The notes under the pieces were generated by a model, which saw only the letters and a program-made list of their open reading frames with translations, did no database searches and was not told the DNA's origin. A stretch of 64,000 nucleotides of DNA, taken from positions 682,001-746,000 of the forward strand of contig CBIHPP010000001.1 in assembly GCA_966212235.1 (NCBI GenBank), written 5' to 3'. Both the position numbers and the translations under genes were made by a program. Below are positions 8,108-16,112 of this stretch, in pieces. Every line of letters begins with the position of its first letter. Position 1 is the stretch's first letter. The DNA comes from Niastella sp966212235. Lineage in GTDB: Bacteria; Bacteroidota; Bacteroidia; Chitinophagales; Chitinophagaceae.

Positions 8108-9442
8108 ATGAAAATCAGGAAAAAACATCGTCTGCCGGCAGGATATTCTTTATTGCAGACCGCGATAAAATCAGGTGAATTTTTAAAGAACCCCATTCAA
8201 TATGTGGTTAAAAACATGGCTCTCTTTTCCGGGACATACTCGGCTTCATTAGGTTTAAACAGGAAATTGATTACTACCCAAAACGCTGATTTCATTAACT
8301 ATATTTTAAAGGAGAATCATAAAAACTACAACAAATCAGCCATATCGGAAAGCGCCTCAAGGTTCATGGGTAAAGGAATTCTATTTACGAACGGGGACTT
8401 TTGGCTAAAGCAAAGAAGAATGATACAACCGGCCTTTCATAAGGAAAAAATACAGGGTCTACAAAGTATCATTATTAAATCTATTACTGAGTATCTTACC
8501 ACATTCCCTGTCGGGGACCGGGTTGATATATATCCGTTTGTTCACGGACTATCTTTCAATGTTCTTATAAAATCAATATTCAATATACCGTTGCCTGCTG
8601 AGCTCATAGCAGAAATAAGTCAGATTTTCAGCGACATTCAGGAGTTTTTAATCAGGGATACAAACCAACCGTTACGCAGGTTATTTTATCCAATTACAGG
8701 AGCGAAAAAAGAGAGCCATAAAAAAGCAAAAAGATTACGGGAAATAATCCGCGGGATCATCAGTCAGCGAAAGACAGGAAATAAAGAAAATTTCGATCTG
8801 CTGGACATGTTGTTAAACTGTACCTATGAGGATACGGGTGAGAAAATGCCGGAGGAACAGGTTATAGATGAAGTACTGATACTGATTTTTGCCGGGCACG
8901 AAACAACTGCCAATACCCTTTCGTGGTTATTATACCTGCTTGCGGCTAACCAGGAAGTACTGGAACAATTAATAGCTTCATTTGCCGGAAAAAACATCGA
9001 CGAATCCCTGAGTAATGAATACCTTAAAGCGACGATCCATGAGGGTATGCGTTTGTTCCCTGCAGCCTGGATGACAGAACGGGTGGCTGTTGAAGATGAC
9101 CAATTCGGAGATTTTTCATTTCCCGCGAAAACGATCATTATACCTTTTTTCTTTGGATTGCACAGGGATAAAGATATATGGGAGGACCCTATGGTTTTTA
9201 AACCTCAAAGATTTATTACTGATCCGAAAGCTGCAAGGTCAAAGTGTTTTTTTCCCTTTGGTGCTGGCCCAAGAATGTGTATCGGGAATAATTACGCCAT
9301 GGTTGAAATGTCTTTCTTTTTATATTCTTTTTTAAAAGAATTTCAGATCAGGTCAACCGGTCATGTACCTGAAATGAAGGCATTAATTACCCTCAAGCCA
9401 GATAAAGTTATTTTGAGTATCACAAAGACCGGGAGTGAATAA
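8108..9442 (+). CDS. Cytochrome P450
   Basis: All key P450 motifs are present in the 444-residue protein. The I-helix oxygen-activation motif AGHETTANTLSW is at ~262-273. The K-helix ExxR (EGMR) is at ~311. The meander and heme loop FPFGAGPRMCIG is at ~382-393, with the axial Cys. There is no N-terminal membrane anchor, so it is a soluble bacterial enzyme needing separate redox partners, none of which is adjacent. The sequence style (HETTANT, ~445 residues) suits a fatty-acid or xenobiotic hydroxylase of the CYP102/CYP4-like group, but the substrate cannot be read. It is 55 bases after the HxlR gene and may share its transcript. Confidence 0.93.
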   Translation: MKIRKKHRLPAGYSLLQTAIKSGEFLKNPIQYVVKNMALFSGTYSASLGLNRKLITTQNADFINYILKENHKNYNKSAISESASRFMGKGILFTNGDFWLKQRRMIQPAFHKEKIQGLQSIIIKSITEYLTTFPVGDRVDIYPFVHGLSFNVLIKSIFNIPLPAELIAEISQIFSDIQEFLIRDTNQPLRRLFYPITGAKKESHKKAKRLREIIRGIISQRKTGNKENFDLLDMLLNCTYEDTGEKMPEEQVIDEVLILIFAGHETTANTLSWLLYLLAANQEVLEQLIASFAGKNIDESLSNEYLKATIHEGMRLFPAAWMTERVAVEDDQFGDFSFPAKTIIIPFFFGLHRDKDIWEDPMVFKPQRFITDPKAARSKCFFPFGAGPRMCIGNNYAMVEMSFFLYSFLKEFQIRSTGHVPEMKALITLKPDKVILSITKTGSE

Positions 9443-9465
9443 ATGAAGCATTGTTCTTGTTCCCT

Positions 9466-10188
9466 TTAAAATTCAATCTTCTTACCATCAAGCTGTTTTT
9501 TGTCAAGGCTAATGTCAATGTTTGAATGTTGCATGACTATGGTCGTTGCTGTATCCATAATACTGAGCAAAACGGCAGAGTCTTTATTATCCAGGATATT
9601 ATCCTTTTTATCAAGGTAAGGATTTAGCTTTTTAAAAATAAACATTTGGGCATTGGATAATGCGGTATAGTCAGAAAAGTTATTCCGGTAATTCTGGTCC
9701 TGGTCAAATAATTTGGGGAAGGCAGTTAGCAGCAAACCGTAAAAAGCACAGGACAACATAAGACCTTTTCTTTTTCTACTTGAGTTGTCCCATCCTTTTT
9801 TTGTTACAACAAAAGCAATCACTGCCGTTAACGTTACAAAGAAAATTCCAATGGTAAAACAAATGATAAGATATTTCTGATATTTGGTTGCCAGGTGCAA
9901 TTTTGATTGTTTGATCTCATTGATGTATGAATAAACAACCTTTAGGTTTCTACATAGATTGATGGAATCGAGCCTGGTTGTTGTATTCAACCTTTCCTGA
10001 ATTTTGAGATCTGCGCTGTAATGGTATGTTTTGATGGCGTCTACATTTAATTTATTACTGTCTGAAATGAATCTGAAGAAGAATAGTACGCCGATTGTAA
10101 TAAAAGAAAATATGAAAACCTCCGGATACGTTTTATAAGTTGTTTTTATACTTTCGAAGATTGGGTCTAACCATTTTGGGTGTGGCAT
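9466..10188 (-). CDS. Membrane protein of unknown function, three predicted transmembrane segments
   Basis: The product has 240 residues. Hydrophobic segments are at ~22-42 (VFIFSFITIGVLFFFRF), ~106-128 (LIICFTIGIFFVTLTAVIAF) and ~141-157 (GLMLSCAFYGLLLTAF). Between the first two is a charged, probably coiled loop. The C-terminal third is polar and soluble. I recognise no family. The layout recalls SLATT/DUF4231-like pore or effector-associated membrane proteins, but there is no supporting motif. It ends facing the P450 stop and starts ~175 bases from the tRNA promoter. Confidence 0.65.
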   Translation of the reverse strand: MPHPKWLDPIFESIKTTYKTYPEVFIFSFITIGVLFFFRFISDSNKLNVDAIKTYHYSADLKIQERLNTTTRLDSINLCRNLKVVYSYINEIKQSKLHLATKYQKYLIICFTIGIFFVTLTAVIAFVVTKKGWDNSSRKRKGLMLSCAFYGLLLTAFPKLFDQDQNYRNNFSDYTALSNAQMFIFKKLNPYLDKKDNILDNKDSAVLLSIMDTATTIVMQHSNIDISLDKKQLDGKKIEF

Positions 10189-10363
10189 AATTGATAAGGT
10201 TTTTGCTGTTTCAAGATTACAAAATCAGGTAGAGAAAAAGATAGGTGTTTTCCACGTATTTCGTACGGTCTTTTACGGCATTACATCTATGTATAAGTAG
10301 GAGAGTGGGAGTGTGGAAGGGGGGGAGAAAAACGCCTTAAGAAGTAGATTGAATCGTTTTTTT

Positions 10364-10371
10364 TATATTTG
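10364..10371 (+). promoter_or_regulatory. Candidate -7 promoter box for the tRNA-Pro transcript
   Basis: TATATTTG fits the Bacteroidota -7 consensus TAnnTTTG. It lies on the plus strand ~134 bases before the tRNA. No convincing -33 TTTG/TTG is at the ideal distance. This is inferred from sequence only. Confidence 0.4.
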
Positions 10372-10389
10372 TATACGGAATTTACAAAT

Positions 10390-10408
10390 TTCGGGCAGTA
10401 GCGCAGCT
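10390..10408 (+). repeat. Partial duplicate of the 5' end of tRNA-Pro
   Basis: The 19-bp tract TTTCGGGCAGTAGCGCAGC is an exact copy of the start of the tRNA gene ~112 bases downstream (acceptor 5' strand through D-stem). It then diverges into sequence with two hairpins (TGAAAATC...GATTTTCA and CCCGC..GCGGG). It cannot fold as a tRNA. It is probably a leftover of a duplication or recombination at the tRNA. Confidence 0.7.
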
Positions 10409-10504
10409 CTGTGAAAATCAATGCGACGAAGGAGCATTAGATTTTCAAGATCCCGCGAACGGCGGGACCAGGGCAAGCGGGCTACCAAGGGAAGTTTAAA
10501 TTTT

Positions 10505-10578
10505 CGGGCAGTAGCGCAGCCCGGTAGCGCACTACGTTCGGGACGTAGGGGTCGCTGGTTCGAATCCAGTCTGCCCGA
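10505..10578 (+). tRNA. tRNA-Pro (anticodon CGG)
   Basis: The sequence folds into a full cloverleaf. The acceptor stem is CGGGCAG / CTGCCCG with discriminator A. The D-arm contains GCGC..GCGC. The anticodon stem is CTACG / CGTAG with the seven-base loop TTCGGGA, giving anticodon CGG. The T-arm is GCTGG-TTCGAAT-CCAGT. CCA is not encoded. The 3' half lies antisense within the last codons of the serine recombinase gene, which marks an integration junction. Confidence 0.96.
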
Positions 10579-12184
10579 CTAAATTGGACAAGGCAGCAGA
10601 AATGCTGCCTTGTTTGTTTTTATCACTTTCTGAAATGCAGTTCAGTTGCGGGATTGGCTTAAATACCTCGTTTACTTCGTCAGTTAGAAATGTCCCATTC
10701 TTGTGATAATAGCTTATTCCCTTGGGGAATACCAGTTTTTGTAAGTTTTCTTTTACCCCTACTCCGCCAGAATCCCATAGCAGCGGAAGTTTCAGCGAAA
10801 TATTGATGGCCCACTCGAAGGTATCTTTTAAGTTAGAACTCTCAATATTACTACTGGCAAGGTTGTCCAGGACCTGCTTTTTCTCTTTGGCGAGCTTTAC
10901 CATTAGTCTGTCATAGGTTTCAGCAGGCACCTTTTTATCAACGTAATAGTTTTCTTCTAATTCCTCAATCTTTGCATCCACTATAGCCAGATTGCTTTGT
11001 AGGGTGTCCCTTAACTTAAAGGAAGCTTCATAATGCCGGTCAAAAGCATAGTTCATGTGGTATAGCAGCGGCGTTACCAAATACGATTTAATGCTATAAC
11101 CAGCCAGGTAATCGAGAAAGTGGTTATTAACCACTCTTGTACTCTTATTGCAATTACAGCCTTCCGTACGACATTTGTAATAATGATACCGACCTATTTC
11201 CTGGGTTGCTTTAATTGTTTTGGTAACGGCATAGCCGGTGTAACCAATTCCACAATTGCCACATTTCATGAAAAGTTTTAATGGGTATTCTTCATTCTCC
11301 TTCTTATGCGATACACCATACTTTCCTCCCGCTGCTGCCCGGATATCGTGAATACGCAGGAATAGTTCTTGGGATATGAGTTTCTCGTGGTCACCTACCA
11401 CCAGTTTTCCATTCAGGGTTTTATGAGCAATGATTCCGCAATAAAATGGGTTAGAAAGGATCATGCTCAACTTCTGCTTATAGATCTTAACACCTAGTGC
11501 CTGTAATCGGGATAGGATTTCATCGTTTTTCATCCCTTGTGCTTTCCACTCAAATGCCTTGCGCAGTTTTTTGCCGATCTCATTGACAACAATCTTTCGG
11601 TTTTTATCTTCCTTTATAATTGAATAGCCCATTGGTGGTTGCAAGCACCAGATACCTCTTTCCAGCTTTTCTTTGGTTCCGGCAATTGCTCTTTGCCTAC
11701 GTAGCTGATTGTCATATTCGCTAAACAGGAATTGCATGTTTTGCTGAAATACACCGCCGGGGTTGCTGGTGTCAATGGGCTGCGTAACCGCAATGATAGT
11801 AACGCCATATTTCTCGCGGAGTTCTTTAGACAGCCGCATAGCACCATCGCCGGTCCGACTGAACCTGTCGAGCAGGTACACTAGAATATGGGTTACTTTC
11901 TCCTTATTCTTTTTAATGAACTCTAGCATTCGCTGAAACTCCTTTCGGCCATCCGTGCTGGCGCTTTCATAGGTACCACCAAAGTAACCCATGATGGCAA
12001 ACTCGTTGCGGGCTGCAAACTCCTCAATGGCTCGTTTCTGCGTGTCCAGGCTGAGGTTGGTTTCATATTGCTCTTTGGAGGATACACGGGTATATACTGC
12101 GCAAAACTTGCCGGTTGCCGTTTTCTTATAGTGTACAACTGGTCTTTTTGACCATTGCTGAAACAAATCAAGGTGCTGGCTCAT
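10532..12184 (-). CDS. Serine recombinase (resolvase/large serine integrase family)
   Basis: The 550-residue protein has a resolvase catalytic domain at ~25-170, with nucleophile Ser35 in YTRVSSKEQ and the DRFSRTGDG segment. A Recombinase domain follows at ~190-300. A zinc ribbon lies at ~307-345 (CGNC, then KCRTEGCNC). A coiled-coil region lies at ~385-440. It catalyses site-specific integration and excision of the element. Its last residues, LVGQTGFEPATPTSRT, are antisense tRNA-Pro, so the gene ends in the target: this is attL, and its original C-terminus has been swapped. Relics elsewhere suggest that the native tail began G-x-x-GQLSN. The start overlaps the upstream small gene by four bases (ATGA), indicating co-translation. 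Confidence 0.95.
   Translation of the reverse strand: MSQHLDLFQQWSKRPVVHYKKTATGKFCAVYTRVSSKEQYETNLSLDTQKRAIEEFAARNEFAIMGYFGGTYESASTDGRKEFQRMLEFIKKNKEKVTHILVYLLDRFSRTGDGAMRLSKELREKYGVTIIAVTQPIDTSNPGGVFQQNMQFLFSEYDNQLRRQRAIAGTKEKLERGIWCLQPPMGYSIIKEDKNRKIVVNEIGKKLRKAFEWKAQGMKNDEILSRLQALGVKIYKQKLSMILSNPFYCGIIAHKTLNGKLVVGDHEKLISQELFLRIHDIRAAAGGKYGVSHKKENEEYPLKLFMKCGNCGIGYTGYAVTKTIKATQEIGRYHYYKCRTEGCNCNKSTRVVNNHFLDYLAGYSIKSYLVTPLLYHMNYAFDRHYEASFKLRDTLQSNLAIVDAKIEELEENYYVDKKVPAETYDRLMVKLAKEKKQVLDNLASSNIESSNLKDTFEWAINISLKLPLLWDSGGVGVKENLQKLVFPKGISYYHKNGTFLTDEVNEVFKPIPQLNCISESDKNKQGSISAALSNLVGQTGFEPATPTSRT
10590..10616 (+). terminator. Intrinsic terminator after tRNA-Pro
   Basis: AAGGCAGCA-GAAA-TGCTGCCTT is a nine-pair stem with a GNRA-type loop followed by a T-rich run, 12 bases after the tRNA. 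On the other strand the same bases are codons of the recombinase tail (QGSISAAL). Confidence 0.88.
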
Positions 12185-12453
12185 GATGCTTTCTTTTTAA
12201 TAGGATTTAAGTATGACATTTTGTTAGTGTCAGGTAAATGGACCACTTTGGCTTTTGAAACGCATTCAAACAGAATAAGAGCATATTGGTGAATAGTCTG
12301 CACTACTTGTTCTGCTTCTTCATCACTGTAATGTTCACAGCCAGGAAAGGTGCGTAGCTTTTCAACGGTTAATGGTTCCTTTTTAGGATTAATGGCCTGG
12401 GCAAATGCTGCACCATCCGACTGGTTTTTTAGGTTTTTGATATTGGTTTTCAT
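12181..12453 (-). CDS. Small protein translationally coupled to the serine recombinase
   Basis: This is a 90-residue protein with a stop/start overlap of four bases with the recombinase. It contains FPGCEHYSDEEAEQVVQTIH and a basic C-terminus (NPIKKKAS). I recognise no domain. Small genes in this position are common upstream of Bacteroidota element recombinases and may act as a directionality or accessory factor, which is inference only. Helical, mixed-charge composition suits a small DNA- or protein-binding factor. Confidence 0.7.
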   Translation of the reverse strand: MKTNIKNLKNQSDGAAFAQAINPKKEPLTVEKLRTFPGCEHYSDEEAEQVVQTIHQYALILFECVSKAKVVHLPDTNKMSYLNPIKKKAS

Positions 12454-12497
12454 AGTACAAGGATTTGTATGATTGCATGTCTCTTGTTTATAAATGG

Positions 12498-12526
12498 AAA
12501 AATCGTGAGATTATCCCACGATTTCG
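12498..12526 (-). terminator. Intrinsic terminator downstream of the acidic small gene
   Basis: The stem AAATCGTG / CACGATTT surrounds a nine-base loop. Read on the minus strand it ends in a run of five T, just after the stop of the acid-tail gene. It separates that gene from the recombinase pair. Confidence 0.75.
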
Positions 12527-12545
12527 TTTAACTGACGGCAATGAT

Positions 12546-12884
12546 CTAATCTTCCTCCTCCTCGTCATCATCATCATCTTCTTCTTCCGTTTCTTGGTAA
12601 TCGGAAATCATGTCTTCTATGTGATGAATAACATCACGCTGTTCCCGTTCAAACTGTACTTCTATCAACACTTCATCAATTTCTGTATCCGCATCAATGA
12701 TATCGTTAATAATCTCGTTTTCTAACAATACCTCTGCCACTTCTGTGATGATAGCAGCAGGAATACTCAATTCTTTTTTAGTTATTATTTGGTTGACATA
12801 CTTTTTTGTTTTTGGAAAGAAACAGTTGTAACACAAAAGTATGCTAGGGCTAGAGGGTACCTTTGCAACCGCGCTCGAATGCAT
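12546..12884 (-). CDS. Small protein with a long acidic C-terminal tail
   Basis: The frame encodes up to 112 residues. The middle part is helical (LSIPAAIITEVAEVLLENEI), and the end is almost purely Asp/Glu (EEEDDDDDEEEED). The first ~25 residues look non-coding, so the true start may be internal or use a non-ATG codon. A good intrinsic terminator follows the stop, which supports expression. Acid tails like this occur in DNA mimics, histone-like chaperones and anti-restriction proteins; nothing here selects between these. Confidence 0.5.
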   Translation of the reverse strand: MHSSAVAKVPSSPSILLCYNCFFPKTKKYVNQIITKKELSIPAAIITEVAEVLLENEIINDIIDADTEIDEVLIEVQFEREQRDVIHHIEDMISDYQETEEEDDDDDEEEED

Positions 12885-13075
12885 ACGATTATATCTAAAT
12901 TTCTTCGATTAGGTACAATTTGGCTCGATTTTCCTCAAATTGACTCCTCCTGCCCTAATGTGACTCTTGATTGGAAACCTAGGTTGACTACCATTTAAAT
13001 AATATTTGAATTCGATTTGATTTTAATTACCCGGAGCTGAAAATCATTTAAAATGCCTGTGTTATCGGCATGTTG

Positions 13076-13477
13076 TTATGGCGAAGTGATTTTCCTGACG
13101 ACTATTTGGCTGCTTAACAGCGCCAGTGCCTCTTTTAATTCTTGATATGGGCCGCTTTTGGAAACGATTGCATCTGCTCCTTCAGGTTGTTGTGCATGTG
13201 GATCTTTAAAATCCATTGAATAAGCAATGATTTTAATTCCAGGCCATTTTTCCTTTACAACTTTTATGGTTTCATAACCATCCATCTCGGGCATACGCAT
13301 GTCTAAAATGCAGATATCTGGGAGGATTCCCCTTACTAGCAAATCCAGGAAGTCTTTGCCGTTTGTAGCCTGGGGAATTACCATGTACCCCCAAAGTCTG
13401 ACTAATTCCTGAAGACATTTACGAATCAATGCATGATCGTCTACGATAGCTACTTTTATTTGGTTGTTTGGGTTCAT
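13076..13477 (-). CDS. Stand-alone response-regulator receiver domain
   Basis: The 133-residue product is a single CheY-like domain: acidic pair in VAIVDDHALIRK, phosphoacceptor Asp in DICILDMRMPEMDGYE, and the conserved Lys in AIVSKSGPY. It has no output domain, so it acts by protein-protein contact or phosphate shuttling. There is no histidine kinase nearby. It sits between the acidic protein and the HEPN pair in the mobile cluster, where such lone receivers probably tune expression of the element (inference). Confidence 0.88.
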   Translation of the reverse strand: MNPNNQIKVAIVDDHALIRKCLQELVRLWGYMVIPQATNGKDFLDLLVRGILPDICILDMRMPEMDGYETIKVVKEKWPGIKIIAYSMDFKDPHAQQPEGADAIVSKSGPYQELKEALALLSSQIVVRKITSP

Positions 13478-13552
13478 AAATAGGAATTTAGGTTGATGAA
13501 TTAAACGTGTGAACTTGGGTACGATTGATCAGTTGATCTACTGAAGACTGTA

Positions 13553-14170
13553 TTAGTGGGTAGTCTTAATTCTGTTCTTTGGAATGCCTCCTATGTGGTT
13601 GTTTTCCCTGACATCGATCAGGTGGGCTGCTTCTACTAATTTGGAAAGATGAAAATAAAGCGATAACATATCTTTTTTCATGCCTGCTTCATGTAAACTC
13701 GTTTCAACCAAAGCATATTCCAGCAGGTCTTGTAATTCATCCTTCCAGACTGGCAAAGCCAGGTATTTAAAAAAGCGCTTGAAAGTTATATATGGATCGA
13801 CATATTCTTTAAATGATAGAAAACGGGGAAAAAAGTCCCATTGGGTATCATCTGACTGCCATCCACAAAATATATTGGGATTGAAGGGGTTTTCTTTATT
13901 AATAAGAAGTGGTAATGTTTTGTTTTCCTTATTTATCAACCAGGCAGCATTGATGACGGATTCTATCATTTTAAAGTAATATAATAAGGCTCCGGGGTTC
14001 TTTTTTGGCCAGATATGTTTTCCCGCAGCAGCCTTCAGTGCTGCTTTAATGCGTTTTCGGTAATCTGCAAGACTTGCTGCGCTGAAAAATTCTGCGATAA
14101 CCTGGTTGGGGTCGGTTATGGGGTCTTTATACCATAAGGAGGTTTCCAAATAGTCGTTGGTTGGTTCCAT
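13553..14170 (-). CDS. Conserved hypothetical protein paired with the HEPN gene
   Basis: The 205-residue product is mostly helical, with FFSAASLADYRKRIKAALKA, then LYYFKMIESVINAAWLI and YLALPVWKDELQDLLEYAL. I know no named domain for it. It lies 12 bases downstream of the nucleotidyltransferase/HEPN gene on the same strand, so the two are co-transcribed. In Bacteroidota elements such pairs accompany recombinases and may be toxin-antitoxin-like or regulators of transfer. There is no signal peptide or membrane segment, so it is cytosolic. Confidence 0.6.
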   Translation of the reverse strand: MEPTNDYLETSLWYKDPITDPNQVIAEFFSAASLADYRKRIKAALKAAAGKHIWPKKNPGALLYYFKMIESVINAAWLINKENKTLPLLINKENPFNPNIFCGWQSDDTQWDFFPRFLSFKEYVDPYITFKRFFKYLALPVWKDELQDLLEYALVETSLHEAGMKKDMLSLYFHLSKLVEAAHLIDVRENNHIGGIPKNRIKTTH

Positions 14171-14182
14171 ATAATTAAGGTT

Positions 14183-15091
14183 TTAGATGGCAGCGTCGGT
14201 AGCCGTTAATGGGAATGTGGTGATTCTGTTATTTTGTAACGTCGCTATTCTTTTGTCATATAATTTCTGGGCTAACAGCAGCAATTCTTGCACTCTTTTC
14301 TTTAATAGGATGGCCGTTTCAGTTGGCACAGTATAGTTTTCTTTATAACGGGCATCGGAGTAGGCTTTGTTGAGCTGGTTAAGTAGCGCAATTTCCTCTG
14401 CTGTAACACAGGGAAATACACTGGAAGGAACAAAAGAAAAGTTCTCAATTAGGGCGAGTAAACGGAAAAGGTTGTGCGTGGTAGATCGGTATCCAGTGTA
14501 TACCCGTAAAAGTGCCATACAAGTATGTTGAGTGGCCTGGTGTAAATCAAACAAGGCTTTTTCATTCCAGTCGTTGTCCAGACAAAAGCAGGCTGTTTTA
14601 TAAAATCGTTCCGCTGTTTGGTAACAATTGTTCCAGGCAGTTTCTATTTTTCTTGTTGTTTCCTCATGCGATATTGCTGCCGGAGGATCTATTATATCGC
14701 CATTGCCCGCATTATATACCAGTACGGCTTTATGATAAACAGTAGTCAAAAAGCGGCTGTTTTTGGCTATTAAGTCGTTTACCGAGTCCAAAGATTGGAC
14801 AATTGCAGTGACTTCACAATCCAGGGATTCCGCCAAATGATTAATTTTTTGTAGTATTTCATGGTCGGGCAGGTCATTTTTACTATTGGTGATAACTAAC
14901 AGATCAAAGGTGGCCTTGATTGTTTCCTGGTTGGGGCTGTCTTCAGTAAAACAACTCCAATCATTGTGAGGGGAGGCCCGGTAACCGTAACAAAGGATTT
15001 TTTCAGGTTGAATTGCCCCGGCAATTTTCTGTGTAAGCTCAGCTAATAGGGTTACCAGGTGTGGAGGTAGGTTGTCAAATGTCGTTTGCAT
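14183..15091 (-). CDS. HEPN-domain protein with N-terminal nucleotidyltransferase-like region
   Basis: The N-terminal ~130 residues resemble a nucleotidyltransferase fold (ILCYGYRASPHNDWSC, then a strand ending FDLLVITNSKND), though the usual GS...DSD active site is degenerate. The C-terminal HEPN part (~150-275) has FYKTACFCLDNDWNEKALFD, YTGYRSTTHNLFRLLALIEN and NKAYSDARYKENY, with an R-x3-H motif near the classic HEPN RNase R-x4-6-H. MNT-HEPN proteins act as RNase toxins or their partners. I start at the internal ATG giving MQTTFDNLPP because relatives begin that way. The longer frame adds 12 residues. Confidence 0.75.
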   Translation of the reverse strand: MQTTFDNLPPHLVTLLAELTQKIAGAIQPEKILCYGYRASPHNDWSCFTEDSPNQETIKATFDLLVITNSKNDLPDHEILQKINHLAESLDCEVTAIVQSLDSVNDLIAKNSRFLTTVYHKAVLVYNAGNGDIIDPPAAISHEETTRKIETAWNNCYQTAERFYKTACFCLDNDWNEKALFDLHQATQHTCMALLRVYTGYRSTTHNLFRLLALIENFSFVPSSVFPCVTAEEIALLNQLNKAYSDARYKENYTVPTETAILLKKRVQELLLLAQKLYDKRIATLQNNRITTFPLTATDAAI

Positions 15092-15211
15092 GAGGTTAAA
15101 AGGTTTGGTATTAAAATAAATGAACATGCATTGTGAGGGAGGGCGGATTTTATCTACATTGAAGGCAAATTACTGGGGGCTTGTGCCGTACCGAACCAAT
15201 TTAACTTGTGG

Positions 15212-15284
15212 AATACCAATATTTTACTGTATTTTACAATGGATATAACGGTATAATACCAATATCACAAATTCCATATATTTG
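15212..15284 (+). promoter_or_regulatory. Promoter and candidate operator of the XRE regulator
   Basis: TATATTTG at 15277-15284 matches the Bacteroidota -7 element and ends only four bases before the ATG, which suggests a very short or absent leader. Two exact copies of AATACCAATAT at 15212-15222 and 15255-15265 (start-to-start 43 bp, about four helical turns) are candidate sites for autoregulation by the encoded HTH protein. Confidence 0.5.
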
Positions 15285-15288
15285 AACC

Positions 15289-15714
15289 ATGATAACTACA
15301 CCTATGCCTGATAAAGTACATCAAGGACGGGCCGTAAAACGTATAAGGGAAATATTACAGGTAAAGCAGGAAACGCTGGCAACCGAGCTTGGCATTAGTC
15401 AGCAAAGTGTGTCCCTGCTAGAAACTAAAGAAACAATTGATCCAGAGACTTTGGAGCAAATTGCCAAAACGCTGAAGGTGCCGGTGGAGGCCATTAAAAA
15501 TTTTGATGAATCTGCTGCCGTTAATTTTATAGGAAGTACATTTCATGATAATGCTTCAATTATTAACACTAATTGTACTCTGAATATCAATCCTATTGAA
15601 AAATGGCTCGAAGCAATGGACGAAATAAAAAAGCTAAATGCAGCTTTGTTAAAAGAGAAAGATGAAAAGATAGCTATCTTGGAAAGGTTGCTAGGAGAGA
15701 AAAAATTGAAGTAA
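15289..15714 (+). CDS. XRE-family HTH regulator with C-terminal coiled coil
   Basis: The 141-residue product has an HTH_3 domain at ~12-65 (AVKRIREILQVKQETLATEL, then GISQQSVSLLETKETIDPET). A linker follows, then a leucine/lysine-rich helix at the end (IKKLNAALLKEKDEKIAILE) that likely dimerises. It probably regulates itself and the divergent HEPN pair ~200 bases away, acting as repressor of the mobile cluster. Its gene is closed by a strong intrinsic terminator, so it is a single-gene transcript. Confidence 0.85.
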   Translation: MITTPMPDKVHQGRAVKRIREILQVKQETLATELGISQQSVSLLETKETIDPETLEQIAKTLKVPVEAIKNFDESAAVNFIGSTFHDNASIINTNCTLNINPIEKWLEAMDEIKKLNAALLKEKDEKIAILERLLGEKKLK

Positions 15715-15728
15715 AGAAATACTATATG

Positions 15729-15751
15729 AGCCACCTTTTTGGTGGCTTTTA
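15729..15751 (+). terminator. Intrinsic terminator of the XRE gene
   Basis: AGCCACC-TTTTT-GGTGGCT followed by TTT, 15 bases after the stop codon. Confidence 0.88.
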
Positions 15752-15773
15752 TTATATAACCAAGTATGCTTTA

Positions 15774-15999
15774 TTACTCAAATAGCTCACCTTTTGTCGT
15801 ATTTCTAGTTTGTTGAATGAAGGATAGCTCTTTTAGAATCAAATTAGGTGACAAAACGAATTTAAAGCCCTTATACTGCCTTGTTAAGCCGGCCATTGCG
15901 TATTCGATACTCCACCCGTCGGTAGCCCTCAAATACTATTAATTGAAGCTTGATTAGAAGGTGCTTTCTACGGGCATTGAAGATAGCTGTTTGAGGGAA
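15774..15999 (-). pseudogene. Frameshifted gene remnant between the XRE and HTH genes
   Basis: Two overlapping minus-strand frames look like parts of one decayed gene. The first reads FPQTAIFNARRKHLLIKLQL and stops at 15871. The second, in another frame, reads ATDGWSIEYAMAGLTRQYKG then FKFVLSPNLILKELSF and stops at 15774. Neither has a good start. I do not recognise the family. Nothing else is visible in the ~360-base gap except the short leader of the next gene. Confidence 0.3.
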
Positions 16000-16112
16000 T
16001 TATGATTGTCCCGCTCTTAAGACATTCATTACTTGAAAATAATAGCTAAATATCGGTTGTAAATGAGGAATTTACTTATACGCACAATATATTTGCCCAA
16101 TAAGCAAATTAT

